A stretch of 64,000 nucleotides of DNA. Source: Sinanaerobacter chloroacetimidivorans. GTDB lineage: Bacteria > Bacillota > Clostridia > Peptostreptococcales > Anaerovoracaceae. Below are positions 26,123-35,039 of the stretch, one piece after another; the first letter of the stretch is position 1, and each line of letters opens with the position of its first letter. The notes below the pieces were generated by a model. It made no database searches. It saw nothing but the letters and a program-made list of their open reading frames with translations, and was not told where the DNA came from. A program made the position numbers and the translations under genes. Location: the NCBI RefSeq assembly GCF_018128545.1, contig NZ_JAGSND010000003.1:1-64000 (forward strand). Direction: 5' to 3'.

Positions 26123-27808
26123 ATGGGGGAAAGTATTTCTGCTCATGATTATTTAACTGCAACTCTGGTTTTAAAAAATGGTGCTGTCTATACGATGGAC
26201 GATAAAGACACGGTTGCTGCGGCGGTTGCGGTGCATGATGACAAAATAATCTATGTAGGCAATGATATGGAAGCAGAGCGGTACATCGGAAAAGACACTG
26301 TGGTGATAAACCTGGAAGGAAAGATGGTTGCACCGGGCTTTGTTGATGGACATATTCATGCTGCTTCAGAGCAGGTTGCAAAGATGTACTGTGTATATCT
26401 GGCAGACACTGAGCCGACAATCGATGCGTATCAGACTGCTCTGAGAGAATTTGCCGAAAAGAATCCGGAGGCGCCTATTATTTTTGGCTTAAACTTTCAG
26501 ATCAATGCTTTTGATGACGGCCCGACAAAAGAAATGCTGGATCAGATTGTTTCTGATAAACCGGTTGTCATTGCAGATACTTCCTATCATGCCTTCTGGT
26601 TAAACTCTCAGGCGTTAAAGGAAATCGGGGTTACGAAAGAAACAAAAACTCCTGCAGGGGGCAGAATCGTCAGGGATTCACATGGAGAGCCTACGGGCTA
26701 TTTGATCGACTGTCAGGAATTATGGAGACCGCTTGAAGAAAGTCTTATTATTACTCCGGATCAGTATATGGAAGCCTTTCAGATGTTGGAAAAAGAAAGT
26801 ATGGCAAAAGGCATTACGGCCGTTAACAGTCTTGGCGTGGAATTATCAGGTGAAGTCTTATGGAAAACGATTTCTGATTATGCCAAAACGGGTAGGATGA
26901 CTTTACGAACCAATTATTCATTGAATATGGCACCGGAAGACGATGTAAATGAGGTTATTAAAACGATGCGGAATGGGCAGCAATATGTCTCTGACCTGCT
27001 GAATGTTACGGTTGTCAAATTGTTTACAGATGGAGTTGTGGAAGGGAAGACCGCTTATCTGCTTGACCCTTATGCCCCGGAAACGGGACTTCCGGCTGAT
27101 TTCAGAGGTGAGCCGATCTGGGAAGATGATGAGCTTAAGAAAGCAATCGCTGCAATCGATAAGGCGGGATTTCAGGTCCATATCCATGCGATAGGAGATG
27201 GTGCCGCCTGTCAGTCTCTTGATGCGATTGAATATGCTTTTAATCAAAATGGCAAACGGGAGGCCAGGCATACGCTTACCCATCTGACCATTATTCATCA
27301 TGATGATATTTTAAGGATGGGGGAAATGGGTGTAATAGCTGCTATGCAGCCGATATGGTTTTATAAGGATCCTTTGTTTTCAGAGTTTGATCGACAAATG
27401 CTAGGCGAGGAAAGATTCTGGCAAATGTATGCGATCAGAGATATGCTGGATGCAGGCATTCTCATGACAGGTTCTTCCGATAGTCCCACGACACCGGACA
27501 ATCGACCCCTTGCCGGGATTGAAACAGCGGTTACCCAGTGTAGCCCCTATGAAGAAGAGAGGTATGATGAAAGTTATGTCAGAAATCCGGATCAAAGGGT
27601 GACAGTGCTGGAAATGCTGAAAGTCTATACGATAAACGGCGCAAAGCAGATGTTTATGGATAAATTAATTGGCTCGATTGAAATTGGCAAAAAGGCGGAT
27701 ATGGTAATACTCGAAGAGGATATAACCCATATCAGGCCTCAGGGCATATCTGAGACGAAGGTGATATGTACTATTTTTGACGGAAAGATTATTTATTTAA
27801 ATAATTAA
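26123..27808 (+). CDS. Amidohydrolase family 3 (YtcJ-like) protein
   Basis: 561 residues from ATG 26123, which has AAAAAGGAGACG before it; the ATG at 26087 has no site. HxH in DGHIHAAS, histidines in IHAIGDGA and RHTLTHLTI, and aspartate in TGSSDSPTTP. It resembles the hydrolase at 11432 across the N-terminal strand, the middle (ETKTPAGGRIV; STDGVVEGK-like VVEGKTAYLLDPY versus VIEGLTGYLLEPY) and the C terminus, so it is a paralog. Both are read from the same promoter module, so they probably respond to one signal and may act on related substrates. Confidence 0.88.
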   Translation: MGESISAHDYLTATLVLKNGAVYTMDDKDTVAAAVAVHDDKIIYVGNDMEAERYIGKDTVVINLEGKMVAPGFVDGHIHAASEQVAKMYCVYLADTEPTIDAYQTALREFAEKNPEAPIIFGLNFQINAFDDGPTKEMLDQIVSDKPVVIADTSYHAFWLNSQALKEIGVTKETKTPAGGRIVRDSHGEPTGYLIDCQELWRPLEESLIITPDQYMEAFQMLEKESMAKGITAVNSLGVELSGEVLWKTISDYAKTGRMTLRTNYSLNMAPEDDVNEVIKTMRNGQQYVSDLLNVTVVKLFTDGVVEGKTAYLLDPYAPETGLPADFRGEPIWEDDELKKAIAAIDKAGFQVHIHAIGDGAACQSLDAIEYAFNQNGKREARHTLTHLTIIHHDDILRMGEMGVIAAMQPIWFYKDPLFSEFDRQMLGEERFWQMYAIRDMLDAGILMTGSSDSPTTPDNRPLAGIETAVTQCSPYEEERYDESYVRNPDQRVTVLEMLKVYTINGAKQMFMDKLIGSIEIGKKADMVILEEDITHIRPQGISETKVICTIFDGKIIYLNN

Positions 27809-27988
27809 CCGGACTTTAAAAGTCACCTAAATGTAAAAGAATATATAAATGGTCGCAACACCTCATGCCAAGAGGACAGAAGAGTACAATTCTACACATT
27901 TTATGGGCTTGAGGGTTACTATGCAAATCTTTGAATAAACCTAGTATACAACTTTGGTTTTGTAATATGGGTTACAAGGAGGAGTAGA

Positions 27989-28678
27989 GTGTATATTAAA
28001 CAACAAATGTCAGAATCATTACTGGTTGCAGCGTTACTGGCGATTGTGGGAGGTTATCTTGATGCATATTCTTACATTGCCCGAGGTCAAGTTTTTGCAA
28101 ACGCGCAGACAGGTAATATTGTGCTTCTAGGTTATTATGTTGCTCATGGTCAGGTAAGGATTGCGTTTCTTTACTTTATTCCAATTTGTTCCTTTGCAAT
28201 AGGCGTATTTGTCACGGAATATATTAAAAGTAAATATAAGACTCATCCAAAATTCCATTGGAGACAAGGAATCATAATATTAGAGGTATTTTTCATTTTA
28301 ATTATTGCATATCTACCAGAAGGTAATTGGAATATTCTAGCGAATACTATGATTTCTTTCATTTGTGCGATGCAAGTAGAAGCTTTTCGAAAAGTAAAGG
28401 GTGATGCTTATGCATCTACTATGTGTACAGGAAATCTACGTAGTGGCTCTGAGCAATTGTTTCGATGGTTTTTTTATCATGATGAAAAAGCAAAACAGAA
28501 AAGTTTTCGATATATTGTCATTATTGCTTGTTTCACCATTGGAGCAATTATTGGAGTATTTATTACAATAAGGCTTGATGAAAAAGCAATTTCCTTGTGT
28601 AGTTTGTTATTACTGTTAATTTTTATTCTTATGTTCGTTCAGATTGGAAAAGATCCAAAGAATGCAATTACTAAATAA
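27989..28678 (+). CDS. YoaK/DUF1275-family membrane protein
   Basis: 229 residues with about six membrane helices and the family motif GGYLDAYSYIARGQVFANAQ, followed by TGNIV. A second family motif is TMCTGNLRSG. Function in bacteria is unknown. GTG 27989 follows AAGGAGGAGTAGA. It is monocistronic and not obviously tied to its neighbours. Its codon use is more AT-rich than the preceding operons, so it may be a later arrival together with the IS remnant behind it. Confidence 0.82.
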   Translation: MYIKQQMSESLLVAALLAIVGGYLDAYSYIARGQVFANAQTGNIVLLGYYVAHGQVRIAFLYFIPICSFAIGVFVTEYIKSKYKTHPKFHWRQGIIILEVFFILIIAYLPEGNWNILANTMISFICAMQVEAFRKVKGDAYASTMCTGNLRSGSEQLFRWFFYHDEKAKQKSFRYIVIIACFTIGAIIGVFITIRLDEKAISLCSLLLLLIFILMFVQIGKDPKNAITK

Positions 28679-28699
28679 AGTATGCTTTACTATCTAAAT

Positions 28700-29020
28700 C
28701 TAGGTCGATAAATTTAACTTCCCATTATCCCATAACAAAGATACTTTCTTAGGTATGATCTTGTGATCCAGATTATGATTGTTGGGATTTAGCGGGATAC
28801 CCATATATCCATAGATGTAGAGCTTGAGCATGTCTGCGGGATCGTAGGGAGGTCTCCCCGTATCGCAGAGAGAGGAATGAGAAAATCCAAGGTAAGAAAG
28901 GTCCAGACTGTCTACAAAGGCATCAATCACGCGGACCGGATTATCTTCCGAAATGTAGTCCTCAATGCAGTCTGGAAGGAAAGTGATCTGGTCACTCGAT
29001 TCTTTCTGAATGTACTGCAT
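28700..29020 (-). pseudogene. IS1182-type transposase N-terminal remnant
   Basis: The first ~75 codons match IS1182-family transposases: DNPVRVIDAFVDSLDL, LGFSHS, and DTGRPPYDPADMLKLYIYGY. The frame then leaves the family after GYM and runs into unrelated residues. The catalytic DDE core and the rest are missing. An extended -10 element (TGGTATAAT) lies upstream on the minus strand around 29056-29064, the usual place for an IS promoter. This is a dead insertion-sequence end. Confidence 0.8.
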
Positions 29021-29112
29021 GGTATCACTCCAATCGTTGAATTTTACACGTTTATTATACCATAAAACAGCCTAAATAGAAATATATTGATATATTTTTC
29101 AGACAGACTCAC

Positions 29113-29292
29113 CAAAAAATAAGAACGAGGTTTTATGCCTCGTTCTTATTTTTTTGTCCCAAGGCATGGGACTCGAACCCACGAAGTGGGTGAAAAAGTC
29201 CCATGCCGTTTTGCCCCAAGCTTGCTTGGCGGGCAAAAGGGACAGCAGGGAGTGAAGCGAGTCGGAGGCCGAAGGCAGTGGCTCTCTCACCG
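29113..29292 (+). repeat. tRNA-Ser-associated palindromic repeat, copy 2
   Basis: Same order of hairpins as the copy at 2928: AATAAGAACGAGG terminator hairpin, GGCATGGGAC...GTCCCATGCC palindrome, CCAAGCTTGCTTGG, GGGACAGCAGGGAGTGAAGCG, GGCCGAAGGC. Here the left palindrome arm reads GGGACTCGAACCC, the exact reverse complement of the tRNA-Ser T arm. CTCACC flanks both ends, where copy 1 has the tRNA 3' end. No tRNA gene adjoins it. Confidence 0.85.
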
Positions 29293-29306
29293 AATAAAAA
29301 AATCGT

Positions 29307-29334
29307 TTGATAACGTTGTATTGTTTGATATAAT
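29307..29334 (+). promoter_or_regulatory. Sigma-A promoter of the sensor-less sigma-54 activator
   Basis: TTGATA (29307-29312), 16-bp spacer, TATAAT (29329-29334), 24 bp before ATG 29359. It begins just after the end of the repeat. Confidence 0.6.
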
Positions 29335-29358
29335 CATGAGCATCAAGGTAAATCTAAT

Positions 29359-30384
29359 ATGAAGGAGCTGATTCACATAACAGATAGAGAAGAAGCAAGA
29401 AGAAATCTTAGGGAATACAACAAAAGGAACCCTATCGACTTATTCATGGTAGAAAGTGATGTTATGCTTGATGCCCTTGTTTTTGCAAATAAATTGAGTC
29501 AATTCAATTCCAATGTTCTCATACTTGGAGATTCAGGGGTTGGTAAAGAAGCACTTGCAAAATATATACATTGTCAGAGTGACAGAAGAAAAGGTCCTTT
29601 TATGGCAATCAATTGCTCGGCAATACCTGGAAATCTCTTTGAGTCAGAGGTTTTCGGTTATGAAAAGGGTGGGTTCACAGGTGCAGACAAGACAAAAGCT
29701 GGGCTTTTTGAAGAAGCCCAGGATGGAACTATTTTTCTTGATGAAATCGGCGAACTTCCTGAGGACCAGCAGCCTAAACTTTTACGATTCCTTGAAAGCA
29801 AGAGCTTGATTCGTATAGGCGGCAATAAAGTTTTCAATTCCAATGCTAGAATCATATGTGCGACCAATGCTAATATGTGCGAAAAAATAGAAAAAAAGGA
29901 ATTTAGAGAAGACCTTTACTATAGAATAAGTACGGCTGAAATCAACATTCCACCACTTCGCGAAAGAAAAGCAGATATTGAGCCGCTCTTGTATCTGTTT
30001 TTGGACAAACTGAATAAACAGTATGCGCTCAATAAACAGTTTACAAGAGAAGCTCTTGACGCCCTTAAGAAGAGAACTTATCCGGGGAATGTGCGAGAAG
30101 TAAGGAATGTAGTTGAAAGAATGATGATAAACAGCACCAGTGATTTCATGACGGCATCGGATATCGAGTGGAGAAAGCACTGGGCAGGAAATTCTTTAAG
30201 CAGTGATGACAACATTAAAATAAGGCGGCTTGTACCCCTTGAAGAGGCAATCAAAGAACTTGAAAGAAAACTTCTTCAAATGGGTTCGGATATGGGCATG
30301 AGTTCAAGAGAACTGGCAAAGGTTCTTGAAGTTAACCAGTCAACGATTATAAGAAAACTGAATATGTATAAGATAAAGAAATAA
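29359..30384 (+). CDS. Sigma-54-dependent activator lacking a sensor domain
   Basis: 341 residues. The AAA+ domain begins almost at the N terminus: Walker A GDSGVGKE (58-65), the sigma-54 contact loop as GGFTGA (104-109), [12 protein letters not shown], and the arginine-finger region REDLYYRIS. The C-terminal helix-turn-helix is [19 protein letters not shown]. There is no PAS, GAF, ACT or receiver domain, so control must come from expression level or a partner protein. It is 0.7 kb upstream of, and points toward, a -24/-12 promoter driving the B12-protein operon, its likely target. Its role is comparable to PrdR-type activators of proline catabolism. Confidence 0.9.
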   Translation: MKELIHITDREEARRNLREYNKRNPIDLFMVESDVMLDALVFANKLSQFNSNVLILGDSGVGKEALAKYIHCQSDRRKGPFMAINCSAIPGNLFESEVFGYEKGGFTGADKTKAGLFEEAQDGTIFLDEIGELPEDQQPKLLRFLESKSLIRIGGNKVFNSNARIICATNANMCEKIEKKEFREDLYYRISTAEINIPPLRERKADIEPLLYLFLDKLNKQYALNKQFTREALDALKKRTYPGNVREVRNVVERMMINSTSDFMTASDIEWRKHWAGNSLSSDDNIKIRRLVPLEEAIKELERKLLQMGSDMGMSSRELAKVLEVNQSTIIRKLNMYKIKK

Positions 30385-30407
30385 GCTCCGAGTCATCGGA
30401 GCTTTTT
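30384..30407 (+). terminator. Terminator of the sensor-less activator gene
   Basis: AGCTCCG / CGGAGCT with a 6-base loop and a 5-T tail; it overlaps the stop codon. Confidence 0.85.
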
Positions 30408-30450
30408 CTGTATCTATGCATTCCATAAGAAATCCCATTGCAAAGAACTT

Positions 30451-30786
30451 TTAAAGAATCTTAATTGATGCTCTTTTTACAGCAGAAGTGCTTTCGGGCT
30501 TCTTCTGGTTTCTGTTTTTATTTGCAAGTTCTGAAATCTTGTGAAATTTCTTTGTAATGTAACTATGGCCATTTTCGGAATGAGGAATAATGCAAGTGCT
30601 ACAATCCTTCACATCATAAACATATGAGAAATCACCTCCACACTGATCGCCAAGAGCATATAGAGGGCAATAACAAAAGAGGCAGTTGAAATTATCTGAA
30701 TTGTTTACCTGATGGCAAGGGAAGTATTCGCATTCTCGGTGAGTGAACTTTTTAAATTTCTCGCCCTGTATTTTTTTAAATTTCAT
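30451..30786 (-). CDS. Cysteine-rich small-domain protein (PF04071-like)
   Basis: 111 residues. The pattern CEYFPCH, FNCLFCYCPLY, a CGG motif and DCSTCIIPH is that of the cysteine-rich small domain family. The eight or nine cysteines imply a metal or Fe-S site. The family has no assigned reaction but is recurrently found near cobalamin genes, which fits the B12 operon next door and the B12 biosynthesis cluster. The lysine-rich tail after residue 75 looks disordered. AAGGAGG precedes its ATG. It is divergent from the B12-protein operon, with the shared intergenic space holding the sigma-54 promoter. Confidence 0.8.
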   Translation of the reverse strand: MKFKKIQGEKFKKFTHRECEYFPCHQVNNSDNFNCLFCYCPLYALGDQCGGDFSYVYDVKDCSTCIIPHSENGHSYITKKFHKISELANKNRNQKKPESTSAVKRASIKIL

Positions 30787-30937
30787 AGCTAATGTTATCC
30801 TCCTTAAATAATTCTATTCTTATTAAAAGCATTTTTTGTGCCAAGTCTTTTTAAGTCTTTTTTAATATTTCGCGACTTTATAATCGTATGATTTCTAAAA
30901 TCTATGCTGGAGATTTTCCGATAGTATCATAGCTAAA

Positions 30938-30986
30938 AGCATCAAAGTGATGCCGTGGCGCATCGCATGGAAGAGATGCTTTTTCG
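30938..30986 (+). terminator. Hairpin with T tail upstream of the sigma-54 promoter
   Basis: AAAGCATC ... GATGCTTTTTCG encloses a smaller GCATC-GATGC hairpin. It could insulate the sigma-54 promoter from read-through. It could also terminate a short upstream transcript. Confidence 0.45.
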
Positions 30987-31117
30987 TTAATCAAGCAGAA
31001 AGAATGATGGTAATTTAATAATAGAATTATTCGAAATTTCAAAAAACATAGAGTTTTCAAGCGTTGTATAATTTGTTGGAAGCTTTTAAAAATGTTTTAT
31101 TATAGGTTTTTATATTT

Positions 31118-31132
31118 TGGCACGATTTTCGC
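31118..31132 (+). promoter_or_regulatory. Sigma-54 (-24/-12) promoter of the B12-protein operon
   Basis: TTGGCACGATTTTCGC (the leading T is at 31117): GG at 31119-31120 and GC at 31131-31132 with exactly 10 bp between. The only departure is TCGC for TTGC at -12. It is 79 bp upstream of ATG 31212, and an activator of the right class is encoded just upstream. Confidence 0.85.
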
Positions 31133-31211
31133 GTATTATAGGAACGAAAATGGAAAAATCTGCAGATGCAATTGGTTGGCTATGTTTTCCATCATAGCTA
31201 GGGAGGATGCA

Positions 31212-33011
31212 ATGAATAAACATTATGAAAAATTCAAAAATGAAATTCATGAAATAATAAGTAATGTGAATCTTCCGGATGGTAAAAAGGTAGTGGAAGA
31301 AGGCAAAGCACTAGCTGATACTGTCAAAATAGGAAGAACTCTATTCTGTGAAAAACATGGGGTTGAATCAGAATACGCATTCAAACAGAAGATGAAAGAA
31401 GAAGGAACTATAATGTATCAGTGCCAGATAGGCCTTGATACATGGGAGGAAACAGCTGATGCACTAATAAAACTTTATGACACAATGGAAGCTGAAGGCT
31501 ATCATATGCATAGATTCGGCGTGTGCCTGGAAAGAGGAATGGCTTTACCGCCTGAATATAGGGAGAGGCTTCCTAGAGAGACAGGGCCTAGGCTCGAACA
31601 TGAAGAAGATTGGTTGAAGCTTGGGCAGACAGTTCCAATGCAACCCCACATGGGAGACTTTATGATCGGTTTCCCTAACAGTGTATCAAATACAATCAAT
31701 GCACTAAAGGCCGGGGTTACTACAATAGGCAACCTTTCTCAGTTCATTGCCTTTAATATTCCGGGATGGACAGATATCGCCTATACAACACAGGAAACCG
31801 TAAAAGCTATTGCTATTCTTGCAGGAAAAAGAGATAGAGGAACATTGCTTCATTCATATCTTGACGATGGCGTTGCATCACTATTCAATGATCATGCCAG
31901 TATTGCCGGATGGGCCATCATAGAAAGGTACATAGTTGAAGAACTAATAGGTGCAAGATTGGGGCACTGTTTCGGCGGTGTGGCTGTTACACCTGAAGTA
32001 AGGGCTGCATGGGTATTCGCTTTAAATGATATTTATGAAGGCGACTGTGTAGGAACAATGTATTACGGTGATACAATTTCATCAAATGAAGATCTTACTC
32101 ACAACAGTGCAGTTGCAGCACAGTATCTTTTATGGGATATAATGGCTCAACTGAAATGCCCGACAGGGCATGCAATGATGCCTGTTCCATTTAGTGAGGG
32201 AATAAGAATTCCAAATCTTGATGAAATTATTGAAATCCAAAAGTATGCAAGAGGTATTGAAGTTGCTGCAAGAAATCTCCTTCCTTACACTGATTTCACA
32301 AAGTGTTATCAAATCAAGGATAAGATCGTTGCAGGCGGACGGAAATTTGCGAAGGCATTGCTTGCAGGATTGGATGAAGTAGGCGTTGATATTGAAGACC
32401 CGGTTCAGATGCTTTATGTTATGAAAATGGCAAATCCTAGAACTCTTGAGGATGCATTCATGCAAGGTCCTATCGACGAAACAATGCCAAATGGCAGAAG
32501 TCCTGTGTTCCAGACGGATGTATTTAGTAATACTACCAATATTACTTACGCAATCAGTAAATCAATGGCAAGCGATGATATCCAAAATATCAACGGAGAA
32601 AGAACAGTGATTTTGGCATCAACTGATGTACATGAACATGCGCTATTCGTAATGAATTCACTGTTTGATGAATATGGCGTTAAGGTGGTTTACCTGGGGC
32701 CTGAAAGCAACACCACTCATATCATTGATGCAGCGGTCAGCAATAATGCTGATGCTGTAGCAGTAAGCACACACAACGGTGCAGCGCTTGAAATAGGAGA
32801 GCTTCTTATCAATGAGATGAAAGAAAGGTGCTGGAAAGGTCAAGTATATATCGGAGGAATGCTTAACCAGTGCGTTGTCGGGGAACAGATGCCCGTTGAT
32901 GTCTTAGATAACTTAAGAGAAATGGGATTTAGCTGCAATATAGAATTTAAGGAAATGGTCCGCGAGATTATTCAGAGTCCTTTGGAAATATCTAGTAATA
33001 ATATTTTATAA
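31212..33011 (+). CDS. B12-binding mutase-like protein (glutamate/methyleneglutarate mutase type)
   Basis: 599 residues from ATG 31212 (AGGGAGG before it; the in-frame ATG at 31092 lies before the promoter). Residues 462-585 form a cobalamin-binding domain. The His-on motif is DVHEHA (Asp472, His474; the usual final glycine is alanine), the SxL position reads STH, and the GG is in VYIGGMLN. Residues ~60-450 look like a TIM barrel related to glutamate mutase subunit E, with segments FPNSVSNTINALKAGVTTIG and LGHCFGGVAVTPE. The length and fused layout recall 2-methyleneglutarate mutase. The reaction is unknown: neighbours suggest a proline-derived substrate. No radical-SAM or methyltransferase motif is seen. 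Confidence 0.75.
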   Translation: MNKHYEKFKNEIHEIISNVNLPDGKKVVEEGKALADTVKIGRTLFCEKHGVESEYAFKQKMKEEGTIMYQCQIGLDTWEETADALIKLYDTMEAEGYHMHRFGVCLERGMALPPEYRERLPRETGPRLEHEEDWLKLGQTVPMQPHMGDFMIGFPNSVSNTINALKAGVTTIGNLSQFIAFNIPGWTDIAYTTQETVKAIAILAGKRDRGTLLHSYLDDGVASLFNDHASIAGWAIIERYIVEELIGARLGHCFGGVAVTPEVRAAWVFALNDIYEGDCVGTMYYGDTISSNEDLTHNSAVAAQYLLWDIMAQLKCPTGHAMMPVPFSEGIRIPNLDEIIEIQKYARGIEVAARNLLPYTDFTKCYQIKDKIVAGGRKFAKALLAGLDEVGVDIEDPVQMLYVMKMANPRTLEDAFMQGPIDETMPNGRSPVFQTDVFSNTTNITYAISKSMASDDIQNINGERTVILASTDVHEHALFVMNSLFDEYGVKVVYLGPESNTTHIIDAAVSNNADAVAVSTHNGAALEIGELLINEMKERCWKGQVYIGGMLNQCVVGEQMPVDVLDNLREMGFSCNIEFKEMVREIIQSPLEISSNNIL

Positions 33012-33034
33012 AAAGATTTTAAGGAGGAAGAAAA

Positions 33035-34192
33035 ATGGATAACAAAAAATTACACTTAGGCACAGCGTTTATGCTGGGTGCATCATTCGTTGCATATGCT
33101 ATCGGCGGCGGCTTTTCAACCGGGAACGAAATACTCCAGTATTTCTGCGCATGGGAAGGCTATGGTCCAATTGTAGTACTAATCATTTCTATGATTGTTG
33201 TTACATGGACTAACTATGTACTTTACAGATCTTCATATGAAGAACAGTTTGCTGAATCAAAAGATGTGTTCTACTTTTATGGTGGAAAGTATACCGGTAT
33301 ATTCTTTGACTGGTATATTTACATTGCGCTGGCAGTACTTGCATTAGTAATGATAAGCGGAGGCGGCACTACTTTAAATCAGTACTTTGGAATAAACTTA
33401 ACTGTTGGATTAATTATTTTCGCAATTGCGGCAGCGCTTACAGCCAGTCTTGGTTTAAGAAGGCTTGTTGAAGTTCTTGGAGGCGTAGGTGTTATAATCA
33501 TCGCCACACTTATATTTGTAGGTGTTTACATGATTGCTACAGCTGATGTTGGAATCTTTGAAGCAAACAAGAATGTTGGCCAATATGTAGAAGAAGGTCT
33601 TGTCCTTCAGGCAGGATTCTATGCGATATTGAATCCAATAGCAGCAGGTCTTTCTCAGGGTGGTATGGCTTTTGCTTCATTCATTCCATTTCTTGTCGTG
33701 ACTGGTAAAACAATCCCGACTAGAAAAGATGTCACATTAACAACATTTACATCATCATTACTTTACTATATCCCCATTATATGCGTTATGGCCACACTGA
33801 TGCTTAGTATGGATGTAATCGCAGGAACGCAGATCCCTATCCTTGCAGCAATCCAGGCACATCTACCGAAGTCTTTTGCAACATTCTATTCATTAGTCAT
33901 CTGTCTTGGAATCTTCACCACTGTATCGGGCGAGCTATTCTTGCTTGGGGACAGATTTGCGAAGAACAATAGAAAAAGACATATCGCCATCGTAATAACA
34001 ATAGTAACAATCGCTGTAATCGGTGGGTCCTTTATCCCGTTTGCATTGCTTATGAACATAGTATTCACGATTTGTGGTATCGTAGGGATTGCTTTTGCGC
34101 TTCTTGTTACAATTAGGTACTTTCAGGTTCGTAAGAGATGGGATTTAACAAAGGAGCCTGTTAAAGCGATAGAAGGGGAAGACAAAGAATAA
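33035..34192 (+). CDS. YkvI-family (APC-fold) membrane transporter
   Basis: 385 residues with about ten membrane helices. The first helix reads LGASFVAYAIGGGFSTGNEI, a LeuT-fold unwound-helix type motif typical of the YkvI family, distantly related to branched-chain amino acid and other APC carriers. AAGGAGG precedes ATG 33035, 23 bp after the B12 protein. Being second in the sigma-54 operon, it probably imports the pathway substrate, perhaps proline or a related imino acid; the family substrate is not established, so this is inference. Confidence 0.8.
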   Translation: MDNKKLHLGTAFMLGASFVAYAIGGGFSTGNEILQYFCAWEGYGPIVVLIISMIVVTWTNYVLYRSSYEEQFAESKDVFYFYGGKYTGIFFDWYIYIALAVLALVMISGGGTTLNQYFGINLTVGLIIFAIAAALTASLGLRRLVEVLGGVGVIIIATLIFVGVYMIATADVGIFEANKNVGQYVEEGLVLQAGFYAILNPIAAGLSQGGMAFASFIPFLVVTGKTIPTRKDVTLTTFTSSLLYYIPIICVMATLMLSMDVIAGTQIPILAAIQAHLPKSFATFYSLVICLGIFTTVSGELFLLGDRFAKNNRKRHIAIVITIVTIAVIGGSFIPFALLMNIVFTICGIVGIAFALLVTIRYFQVRKRWDLTKEPVKAIEGEDKE

Positions 34193-34221
34193 TAAACAAC
34201 TGGGTAGGAAAGGTAAATATT

Positions 34222-35013
34222 ATGAAAGTAGGATTTATTGGAACCGGAAATATGGGTGGAGCTCTTGCAACCGCCGTATCCAAGGGAGAAAATGTAGAGC
34301 TTATATTGGCAAATGAACCGGTCGAACTTGCAGAAGCGCTTGCAGAAAAGCTTGGTAGTAAGGTTGGTGAAAACTTAGATGTAGTCAGGGAAGGCGAAAT
34401 AATATTCTTTGGAGTAAAGCCCGACAATCTTGAAAAACTTGCAGAGGAACTCAAGGATGTTCTTAAAGCAAGAACGGATAAGTTTTTTATTGTGTCAATG
34501 CTTGCAGGTAAGACATTAGATCAGCTTGAAGAAGCCTTAGGGGACAAGTATCCCATTATTAGAATTCTTCCAAATGTACCTGTAATGGTAGGTGAAGGGC
34601 TTATTATGTACACACCAAATGATGCGATTACAGATACACAGCTTGAAACATTCCTTAAAATAATGAGTAATGCCGGTCTTTGCTCAAGGCAGGAAGAATC
34701 ACTAATAGCCGCTGGAGCCGGAGTAGCAGGATGTGGCCCTGCATTTGCTGCAATGTTTATTGAATCACTTGCTGATGGAGGTGTTGCATGCGGCCTTCCG
34801 AGACATCAAGCAATTGAATATGCTGCACAGATGGCTAAAGGTACTGCACAATACATTCTTGAAAAGGGAATCCATCCAGATGTGTTAAAGGATACTGTTA
34901 CTTCACCTGGCGGAACTACCATCCAGGGCGTTAGAACACTGGAAAAGAATGGTTTTCGAAGTGCCCTTTTTGAAGCAGTAATAAGTACTGTGGAAAAAGA
35001 TAAACTCTTGTAG
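34222..35013 (+). CDS. proC: Pyrroline-5-carboxylate reductase
   Basis: 263 residues. The N-terminal dinucleotide fold GFIGTGNMGGAL is followed by the helical domain with the family signature GCGPAFAAMFIESLADGGV and VTSPGGTTIQGVRTL. It normally reduces pyrroline-5-carboxylate to L-proline with NAD(P)H and is reversible in principle. It lies in an operon with proline racemase, a transporter and a B12 protein rather than with proAB, so it may have a catabolic or salvage role, or reduce a related cyclic imine. ATG 34222 follows a weak AGGAAAGG site. Confidence 0.92.
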   Translation: MKVGFIGTGNMGGALATAVSKGENVELILANEPVELAEALAEKLGSKVGENLDVVREGEIIFFGVKPDNLEKLAEELKDVLKARTDKFFIVSMLAGKTLDQLEEALGDKYPIIRILPNVPVMVGEGLIMYTPNDAITDTQLETFLKIMSNAGLCSRQEESLIAAGAGVAGCGPAFAAMFIESLADGGVACGLPRHQAIEYAAQMAKGTAQYILEKGIHPDVLKDTVTSPGGTTIQGVRTLEKNGFRSALFEAVISTVEKDKLL

Positions 35014-35039
35014 ACTCTTAAAAAGGGAGGTACAATTTA

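Larger units (their letters stand above)
30787..31211. other. 425-bp regulatory gap before the B12-protein operon
   Basis: AT-rich, no convincing gene. It holds a hairpin at 30938-30986 (AAAGCATC / GATGCTTTTT with an inner GCATCAAAGTGATGC), the sigma-54 promoter at 31118, and an untranslated leader of about 70 nt. ATCATAGCTA occurs twice (near 30930 and 31192). The enhancer for the sigma-54 activator should be here, but I cannot point to a clear inverted repeat. Confidence 0.6.

Noticed and set aside
31212..33011. Ornithine 4,5-aminomutase or lysine 5,6-aminomutase
   Set aside because: The cobalamin motif and the barrel segments do not match those PLP-dependent enzymes, and no small partner subunit or PLP lysine motif is visible.
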